64,000 bases of DNA from Rhodamnia argentea. Its lineage: Eukaryota > Streptophyta > Magnoliopsida > Myrtales > Myrtaceae. Numbering within the stretch: position 1 is the first letter of the stretch; the number at the start of each line of letters is the position of its first letter. This document shows positions 49,185 through 63,060 of this stretch, piece by piece. The notes below the pieces were generated by a model that was given only the letters and a program-made list of their open reading frames with translations, was not told where the DNA came from and ran no database searches. Made by a program: the position numbers and the translations under genes. The stretch covers positions 1,240,001 through 1,304,000 of the forward strand of contig NC_063154.1 in assembly GCF_020921035.1 (NCBI RefSeq), read 5' to 3'.

Positions 49185-50967
49185 ATGGCTTCTGCAAATT
49201 CATTCTTCGATGAGATCCGAAACAAACCTGAGGTTATTGATCCTCCTCAAAGCGAAGACATGTTGGACATTGGTGAAAGTGTGAATGATCCAACGCAAAA
49301 TGCTCTTAAACCTAATGTAACTGTCTCTAGCAGTGTCCGAGAGCTACTAGAGTGCCCTGTGTGCTTAAATGCAATGTACCCTCCTATCCATCAGGTTTGG
49401 ATGTCTAATCTTGCATTTAACCCTTTTTTCCAATTTTCCTTTATTTTGATTTATTGATTTTTCCTTTAAAGCGCACGGACATCATGGGACTTGTTTGTTT
49501 TTTATAACATCTTTTGGTCGAAGTTGCCTATTTATTACACATCACTGCAACTTCTCAACATTAGACACCTGCACAGGAGATATTTACATCCCTATGTTAT
49601 TTGGTAATAAAGATGCAAAAGTTGATATTTGGGATTCTCTCTGCATCAGTGTTCGAATGGCCACACTCTGTGTTCTGGTTGCAAGCCAAGGGTGCACAAC
49701 AGATGTCCTACCTGCAGGCACGAACTCGGGAACATCAGATGCCTTGCGTTGGAGAAGGTGGCTGCCTCTCTTGAACTTCCATGTAAATATCAGAGTTTTG
49801 GGTGTGTAGGCATATACCCTTACTACAGCAAGCTGAAGCATGAATCACAATGTGCCTGTAGACCCTATAGTTGCCCCTATGCCGGATCAGAATGCACAGT
49901 CATCGGTGACATTCCTTGTCTGGTAGCCCATCTCAAAGATGATCACAAAGTTGACATGCATAACGGCAGTACCTTTAACCACCGATATGTCAAATCAAAT
50001 CCACATGAGGTTGAGAATGCCACGTGGATGCTAACGGTATTTTTTTTTCCTCTTTCATTAATTGTTTCAGCTATCCAAGGCATATGTTGGGCTCTCTGTT
50101 CATTGGGATTGTTTTAGTTTGAATACCCACTAATGCTAAATTGTGTGAAATTTGGATTAAAGCTGATATTTTCTCGATAAGTTCTATGAAATAAAGGTCT
50201 GAGTTGTTAAATTGATATATCTCAAGCATCAGATCATTTCATTTTTTATCAGTGCTGCTTATTTTCACTCTGTTCTTTCTTCCTTCTAGATTTAGACGTG
50301 GTTTTGTCTTTTAGTTTTCTGTAATGGCCGAATCATGAAAGCCCAGGTAGACATATTAGCTGATTTAAGTTTGTAAAGTTGGGGAGCTTAAATGGGGCAT
50401 TAAGGCTTTAAGAAGGATCTAATTGAGTCACCAGTGGAGCTTCCTCCTAATTTTGAGCAAGGTTTTCTTTTGAGATTACTCGTGTCGGTGAATCAGTTAT
50501 TTAATGATGGTGATTAATATGCCGTATGACACATCAAACTAGCTGGTCCAAGTCTCTGGGTTCCCATGAGACTATGCTTGCAAGCTGCGCTTGTCGTAAG
50601 TTTTTCAAAGGGGGCACATAGTAATCAAGTTTTGGTGGATCTCCAGGTTTTTAGTTGCTTTGGTCAGTATTTCTGCCTGCACTTCGAGGCCTTTCAGCTT
50701 GGAATGGCTCCAGTCTACATAGCATTCCTGCGGTTCATGGGTGATGACAACGAGGCGAAAAACTACAGTTACAGTCTTGAGGTTGGTGGGAATGGGAGAA
50801 AGATGATCTGGCAAGGTGTGCCTCGGAGCATAAGGGACAGCCACCGCAAAGTCCGCGATAGTTTCGACGGTCTCATCATCCAACGCAACATGGCTCTCTT
50901 CTTCTCTGGTGGTGACCGGAAGGAGTTGAAGCTTAGGGTGACTGGTAGGATCTGGAAAGAACAGTGA
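49185..50967 (+). CDS. SINAT-type (seven in absentia) RING E3 ubiquitin ligase
   Basis: Exons 49185-49394, 49650-50036 and 50647-50967 join in frame to 305 aa, the family length. The RING finger spans about residues 57-95: CPVCLNAMYPPIHQ, CSNGHTLCSGC and CPTCR, with all eight zinc ligands present. The SIAH-type zinc finger follows (CKYQSFGCVGIYPYYSKLKH and HLKDDHKVD). The C-terminal TRAF-like substrate-binding domain runs through VFSCFGQYFCLHFEAFQL, YIAFLRFMGDDNEAKNYSYS and RSIRDSHRKVRDSFDGLIIQ to MALFFSGG. The intron positions are those known for SINAT3/SINAT4-like genes, from memory. These ligases act as dimers in ubiquitination of proteins controlling auxin, autophagy and stress responses. 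The start was chosen at MASANSFFDEI, the first ATG after the 5'UTR acceptor. No damage seen. Confidence 0.94.
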
Positions 50968-52398
50968 TGGCTGGGTATTTGGATCTGATGCTTTTTTCAT
51001 TATCCTGCTCTTAAAAGTCAGATTAGTTTGTTCGTGTAGCGATCAGCACGTCTTCTTGGGCATGTATTTTTTGGAACATTTAGGGGGCAATGTCTCTTTG
51101 CTTGACCATGCATTAAATACATGAATGGGGAGACAGCAAATGTCGTATATTCCAAGCAGCATGAGAACGTGTTGTGTTGTCTTCCTTCTCTTCTTTTGCC
51201 ATGTCCACCACTTCCTCGTACCATGTTTGCTGCGGCCTGTTGGGGCCGGCCTTTCTCGTATGGCGGCCAAAAGAATCTTTTTCATGCACTACGCGAATTT
51301 TTCTAGTTCTGTCTATCTGACTTGTCTAAGGGATTGATTTCGGATTTCTTAGGAATTAAGCAATCTGTGAAGGATATCTGGAGATGTTCTAAAATGCTAC
51401 CTTCAAGTAGATCTGTCATCAATCTTATAGTTGTCAAACTTGAATTCTTTTGCTTAGGAGGGGGGGAAAAGAGAGAAATTTGACCTTTGAGATATGTTGA
51501 TAATCTCATGTTAGTATATTTCGATGAACCCTGTATCTTCTCCTAAGTACTTCGATGAACCCTATATCATCTCCTAAGTTTCAAAGAGAATATTTGAAAA
51601 AGTATGGTCACTAGCAAGATATTACCATTGCAATATCAAATTTACCACCATTTATGAAAAGTTAGCATTTATTTGTCCATAACTTGTCATTTTCTCGAAA
51701 GCAAGTCTTTAGTTTTAAACTCTGCCATTTGCTTCAGCAATAGCTATTTTTAAAAATTAGAAAAATCACTACTGCGATTTGTCCGATTCCTATTGCATGG
51801 CTTATTTTAAGTCTTATTTCAGTTAGTTCTAATCTAATTCCAAAGTTCTGTATTTAATGTAGCTTAATTTGCTTCCTTTTTCTGAATAAGAAATCCTCCC
51901 TTTAAAATTTGTATGGTTTCGAAAATAATTGACGGGGGCGTAACTATGAGTGTATTCTTGGGACTCGAGCTTTGTAAAATGTCCAAATGACAGAGAAAGG
52001 ACATTATGCCATTTCTTCATAAGACACAAGATTGAGATCCGGCAACATACAGATACTATCCCGGAAATGCGTCGACAATCCAACCTCGTCTGTTCATGTT
52101 GGACGTCTTTCTTTCGGGTTCGCAAAATCCTTTTAAGAATTGGATACTATTCTCTGTAATTTCATTTTCGACTTGAAACGGTGTTGATAGCAGCCCAAGG
52201 GGCTCCCCAGTTAGATGATCAGGGAACTTAGAACACGCAAGAACATCTGATAAAACAGACGCAAGATAGCTCAATGAAAGAGCGCATGATAAATCAGCTG
52301 CATACGCTTAAGAATCCGCCAACTTATAGCACCAGAAGGTATAGACTTCCACAGGGAACATAACTTGGCTCAACCTTTTGAGAACCCCCTTCCAGTCT
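50968..52398. other. Intergenic region between convergent SINAT and UMPS genes
   Basis: It contains the SINAT 3'UTR on the left and UMPS 3'UTR on the right. A 31-bp tandem duplication lies at 51521-51579 (TCGATGAACCCTGTATCTTC and TCGATGAACCCTATATCATC). No gene is recognised between. Confidence 0.5.
51521..51579. repeat. 31-bp tandem duplication, two copies
   Basis: Copies start at 51521 and 51552 and differ at two positions over 28 bp. Confidence 0.8.
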
Positions 52399-55788
<3,390 letters not shown>

Positions 55789-55813
55789 CTGGTATCTGGA
55801 CACCCATTCATGT

Positions 55814-55841
55814 TTTTTTCTTTCTTTCTTTCTTTCTTTTC
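55814..55841. repeat. (TTTC)n microsatellite upstream of UMPS
   Basis: Repeated CTTT units occur just upstream of the UMPS start codons, in the presumed core promoter or leader. Confidence 0.85.
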
Positions 55842-56344
55842 CTGGGTCGGCCTAGGGTTTTGCTGATTTTGCCTAAACCCACCCGTCTGAATTCCTATGT
55901 TTCATCGGACGGCATCTGCTTTCGCACGTGCGACGTGATCTTTGATACATCATTCAGTGTTCGCTGTACATCATCTTCGAAAACTATTTTCAGTACATTA
56001 TCTCTGTGGCGAAATGCGAATTTTTCGCATAAGCCCGGTAAGGCGGTAACGTCATGATGGGCCCACGCAGCAAAGCCGAACTTTCAGCATGAGATCAGCA
56101 GCAGAATGCAAAGTTTGAACAGTTTGCGCGGAGATGCTTACACAAGCATGTCTAGCAAATAGAAGAGGATGGCCTTTGTCATGTACTTCCTCGGTCAGAT
56201 CTCATCAAAGACATCGAGAGGAACGATAAGAATTACAAAAGACAAATACGTGAAACGATGATGTCTGCATTATTACTAACAGAACAGCTACCGGTTAGCA
56301 TATGTTTTCGGTATATAATTTGCAAAGGTATTGGTTATCACAAC
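55842..56344. other. UMPS upstream flank, no gene recognised
   Basis: Upstream flank of UMPS without further coding signal. Confidence 0.45.
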
Positions 56345-56908
56345 ATCTATGTTGCACTGACATGATACGGGACATGATACGACACGTGATTTATCAAAAA
56401 ATAAAGAATTCCGATACTTTAGGATACGTTATATATTAAATTTACATTATATATATGAAATAAATTATCATTTTTATGATTTTACAAATAAATAAATAAT
56501 TTAAAAAAATCCTCAAATGAATTTACACTAATAGACGTCTTGGATTTGCCCGCGTATTTCTTGCAAAAGACGTCCAAGGCAAAAAACGAGATTGGGGCTG
56601 TTATTTGGATCATGACGAGCACAAAAGTTCCACATGGGCCAATAAGTAGAGAAAAAGAGGGACAGCTCCCTATAAATTGGCGGCTCAGTTGACGGTAAAA
56701 GCTACTGGGTTGGACGGGCTTGACGTGGGCCATGCGAAAGGCTTATGGGGCTAGTGCAAATTTGGGTTTTGATGTATGAAATTTGCATGAGTTGATTTTT
56801 GGACTCGCGAGTCCAAGCGTGTCTTATTTGTTGACCACGTGTCATAATTTTTGACGGGTGTTGACTACGTGTTGGGGTGTGTCTGATTGTGTCCCAGCGA
56901 CCTTTTTT
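56345..56908. mobile_element. CGGACACG-family element, copy 2 (diverged)
   Basis: The left end CTATGTTGCACTGACATGAT, then ATACGGGACATGATACGACA and AGAATTCCGATACTTTAGGA, parallels the element at 43177 (CTATGTTACACGGACACGGG, AAAATTCCGACACGCTAGGA) in the same order. The right side has GTTGACCACGTGTCATAATT and GTGTCTGATTGTGTCCCAGC, matching GTGTCCCAGCGTGTCGG of copy 1. The GC-rich minisatellite core of copy 1 is missing. Exact ends were not fixed. Confidence 0.6.
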
Positions 56909-56996
56909 TTTTTTTTTTATAATAACAAAAGGGTTCAAAATAAAAGATGAACAAGAGCGAGTGAACAAAGGCAAGTCAAGAACGAGCGAGGGTGAG

Positions 56997-57030
<34 letters not shown>

Positions 57031-58424
57031 TGATGAGGTTGGAGAGAACGGAGAAAGAGAGAGATAGAGAAAAACTAGGGTTTTTAGGCTTTATGAAACC
57101 GGTTCTAAATTCAATCTAATTCCCGGGTGGTTCTTCACTCGGACTCGAAAACCAGACTGCTTCTCGGATAGAACCGGTCCGGTTGTACAGCCCTATTACG
57201 AAGGGCCAAAACCTCCATAGTGGATATCAAGCTCTCATCTCAATCAACAGTTTCTTCATGAGGAGTACACTATAAGGGTCCTCATCTAGAAGAACAATTC
57301 ACAATAAGTACTCGGATCAAATGGAAAAGAATCCTTCTCTAACAAGATTTCATCAAACATCACATGAACTCACAAGTTCTTAAAGAAAACCTCGCGGCAT
57401 AAAAAAACATTGACATATCACTGCTCAATAAAATGTTCAAGAAAGTGAATTGTGCATTACATGCAAATCTATTTCTGTAGGTGATGATATCCCAAAACAT
57501 GTATCAATATAGTGCCAACAGGATTTGATTTGAAGAAGGTTGATATTAGCTTTCAACCTTTCAGTTCAAGTGGATCAGTTGGGGTCCAAAAGAGGGCTTT
57601 CATTAAGAGCAACTATTTATCTACTCTTCAGAAAGAGGGTTTTCAACAAGAGCAACCATCCACCAGAATCAGAAACATGAAGAATTATGAAATGATATGG
57701 GGAAGCATAGGTAAAAGAAAGCCATATTTGGTTCTGATTTTCAACAGAAATGCTTACGTATTATCTCCACAAGTCCTACCAGAGAAAATCAACAGAAAAT
57801 ATCGGGTCACTCATGATCTAAAAAGTTAAGCAGCACCTTGTGTTACAATCCAACTAATTGCAACAGACTTGCGTCCCATTTTCCTGTTAAATTCTCATGA
57901 AAACAACTACTGCATCCCATGACACCTCTTCATACAATTCAATTGTCCAAATAAATGTAAAGCAGTGCAGGAAAGTAGAAACCACTGTAAATCAAGACCT
58001 TAAAGCATGAGCTTTCAAAAGAAACAAGGGTACCAGGAATTGGCCCTTCCCAGTAATCAATCATTGAGAACTTGAGGATCAATAAACCTCTTTTCTCTAC
58101 AATCCATCCGTGGCAATACTTGCATCCTTGTCCGTGGTATGGACTACATATTTACATTCTGATGAAGAAGACAGTTGTTGTCTTCACTATATAGGTTGTA
58201 AGTACAATCCCCCTTGACCCTGTTCAGAGAGATGATGAACATCAATCCCAACTAATAATAATTAACAAATAAAACCCAACATGAACCCTATGTGGATTCA
58301 CTTCCCAAACCCAAAGACATATCCACATTTTGACCGACTCAACAGCAGCCAGTCTCAATGGAGAAATCAGCAAACAAGCATCGAATATATGCAGAAAACA
58401 GTGCGGAAACTTTTTTTTGACTCT
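56909..58424. other. Intergenic region; GA microsatellite; 3' flank of the glutaredoxin-like gene
   Basis: A GA run lies at 57001-57028. A 105-codon plus-strand frame at 57512-57829 (MPTGFDLKKVDISFQPF) has no family resemblance and no splice context, so it is not called. The right side should be 3'UTR of the minus-strand gene that stops at 58425. Confidence 0.45.
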
Positions 58425-59210
58425 TCAAGAACAGCAATCAGGGCAACGAATCAACCCATTCTCATTGCACTCCAAACACCTCTTCAATACCCCTTCATCT
58501 TCATCGAACACCTTCCTACTTCCGCTGCAATTCGTGCAGGGAACAAACCTTGCATCCCCGCAACAATCGCACACAAACCCAGGCACCCGTTTCGGAAAAC
58601 GCTCGAGAGTTTTTGCCAATTCACCAACTTCATAAAGCTGCTTGATCACGTCGACCCCACCCACATAATGGCCACCAACGAAAACCTGCGGCAAGCCAAC
58701 ATTTTTCTCCCCCAACACACTCTGCAGCTCCTTCCTATATGCCGAGTCCATCGATACATCCCTCTCGTCGACCCAAACCCTGAATCCCCTCAATATCATC
58801 CTCACCGCATAACAATCCTCGAACGTCCTCCGAACCCCACGTAAACTGGTGAAATACACCACAATCCTATCCTCCGTGCCCGGCAACCTAAACGGACAGC
58901 TGTGATTATACCCAGAATCGACCGCCTTCGTGGGTTTCAGCTTAGAAGGGGCATGGGCCACGGTTTGGGTCTCATCAACGCCCCTAGACGGGGACTTGGG
59001 GGATTCAAACAAATTGCAGAGCCTTCGGACCTTACCTTTGATGGAATCGATCGAATTGTAGATACTCTTGACCGAACCAGCCCGCTCGAAAGAGGGCTTA
59101 TTGCTGTAGGGCTTCTCCGCGGGGGGCTCCGCGTGCATGGTGAAGGACCGGTTGAAGAGAGACGATCTCCGCTTGGCGGAGAAATCGAATTTCGCATCGT
59201 AATTCGCCAT
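58425..59210 (-). CDS. Glutaredoxin-like protein with C-terminal zinc-binding cysteines (At5g39865 type)
   Basis: A single intronless frame of 261 aa from MANYDAKFDFSAKRRSS. The N-terminal third is basic, serine-rich and poorly conserved. From about residue 115 it reads RIVVYFTSLRGVRRTFEDC, VDERDVSMDSAYRKEL, GLPQVFVGGHYVGGVDVI and LYEVGELAKTLE, a glutaredoxin fold with the cis-proline (LPQVFV) and the GSH-binding GG. The tail has four CxxC pairs (CDCC, CTNC, CLEC, CPDC), a probable zinc-binding module. The classic CPYC/CGFS redox site is replaced by SLRG, which is normal for this plant subgroup, so thiol transfer is doubtful and a binding role is more likely. The frame stays open upstream to an ATG at 59663, but that part is low-complexity and is not included. 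Confidence 0.9.
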   Translation of the reverse strand: MANYDAKFDFSAKRRSSLFNRSFTMHAEPPAEKPYSNKPSFERAGSVKSIYNSIDSIKGKVRRLCNLFESPKSPSRGVDETQTVAHAPSKLKPTKAVDSGYNHSCPFRLPGTEDRIVVYFTSLRGVRRTFEDCYAVRMILRGFRVWVDERDVSMDSAYRKELQSVLGEKNVGLPQVFVGGHYVGGVDVIKQLYEVGELAKTLERFPKRVPGFVCDCCGDARFVPCTNCSGSRKVFDEDEGVLKRCLECNENGLIRCPDCCS

Positions 59211-60413
59211 CGGGAGATCGCAGAAAGCGGGGGGAAAAGGACCGAGCAGTTTTGGCAAAAATCGAGACCACGATGCACGATGACGATGACGATGACGATG
59301 GCGATCGAGAAAAACAGGGAGCCTCTGGACGGTGGGGGCTTTGACGGTTCCACCTCGCGGGGCTGACGTGCGATCGAAGTAAAATGGCGGAGGAAGGAGG
59401 AGAAAAGTTGTGGAGAGGAGCTGCTTTGGGAGGCGTAGGGACAAAGGCAAGAAGATGAAGATGAAGATGAAGATGAAGATTATTATTAAGGATTTACGGG
59501 AATTTCGTCGAAATTTGGGAGGTGGGGGCTGATGACTGGACGCACCGCCTAGTCGGAAAGGACGACCCGGAACCTTTTTTTTTTTTTTTATTAGACACAA
59601 AAAAAAATGGCTTGTCTTGAATTCGATGATGTCCGAGAGAGCGTGATTGACTCGTCCCCCCATTGGCCCGCCCTCTTTCTTTCCTTTTTGGTTACAAACG
59701 GAGCCTCAAAGCCCTAACGGACAAAGGAAGGAAACCAGTTCATCCTATAGCCCACGTTGGCCAACCGTGCAACTAAAAGTTTCAAGGACGTAGCCGACCC
59801 CGATTTCCATTCTAGAAATAAATGCTTTTAAGATGATAGCCAATTCTCGCGCAAGGAGAGCTCGGAATTTTGGTAATATAGTCGGCAGCGCCGAAGACGG
59901 ATGCGGATGCGCATGATTCGAGAGAGATCCTTTACGTGGCACATTGCGAGTTGGCTCGAACTCCCTTGATAACGGTGATCGTCGACATAAATAGGGATAT
60001 CAAACTATAGATTATATCTAGAATGGGATGCGATACTTATAGGGCAGTCTTCAATTTTGTTGCTTTATGAGCGCCTTGAACTTTCAATTTGCACGACTGG
60101 ATCAGCTAATTTTGCATAATTGAATTCTGTTGTCAGCACGGAAATTTTGGCCACAGGAAAAAGAAGAAGTTAAGACTAGTTCATTCAAAATGCCAATGTT
60201 AAATGAGACTTGGGGATAAGATAAATGACAACTTATCTCATAATTGAGAGTCGCATTGCATTGTTTGCGATGATTCGTTTAAGTCCTTCCACACACGCAC
60301 ATGAATTCCCACAATAACTTAACGCCAAAGCCATTCTATATCTACCAGCACATAGTTTGTCACAATGCTGACCAACAATAATTGATGGGGGTTACACAAA
60401 TAGCAGCTATGCG
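59211..60413. other. Upstream region of the glutaredoxin-like gene and 3' flank of SRR1
   Basis: The 5' leader holds trinucleotide and hexanucleotide repeats: GAT/GAC units at about 59279-59300 and GAAGAT units at about 59457-59480. No other gene is seen. Confidence 0.5.
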
Positions 60414-61220
60414 TCACGCACGCTGGTGAAAAAAATGCCAACTTGAATCATGGAAGGCTTTAAAAGAATCATCAGACACAATCTGGATTTTGTACTCACG
60501 TGTAAATTTCTTAAGAGCCAATATATGCCCCGCAGAATGAACTATAGACGAATTTTTAATTGCAGATGCGTGTTCCTCATACGTTTCGAAGCTATTTCCA
60601 AACAGTACTAAATTCTTCAGGGTGGCTGCCTCCTGGTTGGCATGCAGAAGATTGTCGTACAACTCAGCCTCGCAATGAGGCATGTAAAAAAGCGTGGGCT
60701 TTAGAGCACAGCGACGACCTTGCTCGTTAACTGAGAGGACAGAGCAACCGAGAGCTTGTAACACTCGAGATTCTGTTCCAGAAAGTATGGGATCAAAAAC
60801 TTCTATGCCTCCCATCCAACTGAACTTTCTCTTCATCAATAATAAGAGGCTCAGCTGCAACCGTGGGGTTTCATATGAGTCGATGCTGCCGATACCATAA
60901 ACAACCACCTGCATCTCCGATTCAGAGCCCAAAACCCAGCGAAAGCAATTAAAAGTTTCTGAATTTTCAATTTGTTCCACAAAACACCGGTAGAACTGAG
61001 AGGTCTCCATCCTATTCATACATATCTCCAGCTTCTGCAGCAATTTTGAGACTCTTTCAGTATCAATGCTGACATCTGCTGGAGTCCATGCTTCTCTTAC
61101 TTCCGGCAGTTTGATCCTCGGGACATGTCTTCTTTGTTTACCTCGCCGTCGTCCAACAACAGTCCATTCTCCGTTCAAGGAACAATTTTCAAGGGTAAGA
61201 GTTTTCGCAGAAGCAGCCAT
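60414..61220 (-). CDS. SRR1: SRR1-like protein (SENSITIVITY TO RED LIGHT REDUCED 1)
   Basis: A single uninterrupted frame of 268 aa starts MAASAKTLTLENC. The start codon at 61220 was preferred because the codon for the longer frame at 61229 is TTG. A basic patch (VVGRRRGKQRRHVPR) lies near residues 20-35. The SRR1 domain covers about residues 95-260: MQVVVYGIGSIDSYETPRLQ, LSLLLLMKRKF, VFDPILSGTESRVLQALGC, TLFYMPHCEAELYDNLL and LVLFGNSFETYEEH. SRR1 is needed in Arabidopsis for normal phytochrome B signalling, clock output and flowering time; its molecular activity is unknown. The coding part lacks introns. A splice donor at 62743 on the same strand suggests a distant non-coding first exon. Confidence 0.9.
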   Translation of the reverse strand: MAASAKTLTLENCSLNGEWTVVGRRRGKQRRHVPRIKLPEVREAWTPADVSIDTERVSKLLQKLEICMNRMETSQFYRCFVEQIENSETFNCFRWVLGSESEMQVVVYGIGSIDSYETPRLQLSLLLLMKRKFSWMGGIEVFDPILSGTESRVLQALGCSVLSVNEQGRRCALKPTLFYMPHCEAELYDNLLHANQEAATLKNLVLFGNSFETYEEHASAIKNSSIVHSAGHILALKKFTREYKIQIVSDDSFKAFHDSSWHFFHQRA

Positions 61221-63060
61221 CTCATGCAAGATTTTCTATCCTGACTTTGATCCTGCTCAAGTATGGAAAGTTGAGAGGGTGATCCATAAAATGACCACGA
61301 GGGGTTGTAAACAGAGGAAGCAAGACAACACATACATGGCATGTGGGGGAAGCAACACAAAAATCCAACAAAGAAGTGCAGTGATTCCGCCATATACGTA
61401 CCGTGTACTTCTGTTTTCTTATCTCACATTTTGTTAGGTGCCTTAAAGATGACATAGACAATAACAGCAAGGTTGAGTGTAAAACTTAGGTAAGTCATCA
61501 TTAGCCATCGTTACAAATGACTTGTCAGACAATATGGCACATGCACAAGCAAAACTATCTGTCTGCAGGACTCTAATCCTTCAAAATGCAGTTAGAAGTC
61601 ATCCAACAAAATCACCAGGAACATAGGCAAGCGCAGGCAGGTCCTCATCATTCATTCCTGAACATCACAGATGGGATCTGCTTAAAGCACTTTATTTCTT
61701 GTTCAACAGACAAAGGCATCAATGTTGTGTTGACGACCCAACAAGGAATCTATCCTTTATACTTCGATTTTGAGGATGGAAAGTGCAAAGCAGATACTGC
61801 TTTATTATGAATCATTCTATATTTTATGCAACAACTGTGTCTAATAATCAAGGAAGCTTGTGGTGTCCAAGTAAGAATTGAATTGAGAAGATGAATAATA
61901 CTCTTCCCATCAGCTCACACGTACAAACGACTCCATGTACGCTCATTCTTTCAAAGAAGCATTTTCTTTAGCATCAGTCGAGAAGTAGTTTCAGTTTCCA
62001 CAAACGGGACGGGATGTAAGACAGTGAGAATGGCATACATGTCCTCCACAGCTAAGTCTTTCAATTTCATGGCAACAAACAAAATTTACTGCTTATCTAC
62101 ACTTCACTGCAGTTGACATGATACATAGTGATCAACACGAATGAAAAGTCAAAGCACTCAAGAGAGATGGAGGACTCCCTAAACGAGAAGAAAGGGAATG
62201 GCTAGTTTGCTCCAAATTGCATCTAAATCGGTTGCCCTTTTATCCTATACGAGAATTGCAAGTTGGATAAAGGAACCGAAAACTTGAAAACTATGAGCAG
62301 TTCGCTCATCCTCAGCTATAGCCACATATGCTCCAACCTCTTCTTCTTATTCGCTATAACAAATTTGCCTCTAACTTGAATCGAACTGAAAGTCATCTTT
62401 CAACATACAAGACGTAAACAGATAGCTCAAGCTGAAAATGTTATCGCCAGATCCAACCTGATGATTAGAGTTCAGTGCAGTCGCTTGCCAATTGAGAGAG
62501 TTATCGTTTTTTCACTAGGAGTTGTGGAAACGGTCCCGATAGCTGAGGCAGAGCCAAATTGACTCTTTACGAATAACCCCGACGCAAAAGATGCGATGCA
62601 TAGAAGAACCAATCAAATAGCAAACACAAAACTGATACACTGGCACTGGCGCTAAAATCAGGACCAAAAGACTCACTCGCCGAGACGAGAACTCGGCCAA
62701 AAAGAGGTTAAGAGTTGCATTGGTGAATACTTTGCACTTACCTTCGATTCAGGAGAAGGAGAGAGCGTTTTGATCCGGACCCGTGGGATCGAAAATGCTA
62801 TCGAGCTCAAACTCGGGGTTCGTTCTGGAATCGAGTCCTCTTCCTCGCACCGAAGCGATCAACTTTCGCTGCCGCGCGATCCCGCTTTGGAACTACGGCG
62901 AGCTTGGAAGAAGAGGGACAGAGAATCTGAGAAGATGGAGAAACCCTAAGACCCCCTTCTCTTTCGGGCGCTCCCTCTCTTCTCTCTCTCCCTGACTCGG
63001 CGTCTCTTCGTCCAGGGTCGGGGGATGCCGCCGGCAAAGCTTCTCCAACGCTGGGGATTG
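61221..63060 (-). other. Probable 5'UTR exon and intron of SRR1
   Basis: On the minus strand GAATCGAAG|GTAAGTGC gives a strong donor after about 62744, and the DNA from 62745 to about 63050 is GC-rich like a leader. Acceptor candidates, such as GAGCAG, lie near 61255. This suggests a first non-coding exon and an intron of about 1.5 kb. The plus-strand frame at 62783-62995 (MGSKMLSSSNSGF) lies opposite it and shows no family resemblance. Confidence 0.35.

Noticed and set aside
57512-57829. 105-codon plus-strand frame MPTGFDLKKVDISFQPF
   Set aside because: No family resemblance, no promoter or splice context, ordinary AT-rich composition; likely chance.
62783-62995. 70-codon plus-strand frame MGSKMLSSSNSGFVLESSPL
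   Set aside because: It lies opposite the probable non-coding first exon of SRR1, and no family resemblance is seen.
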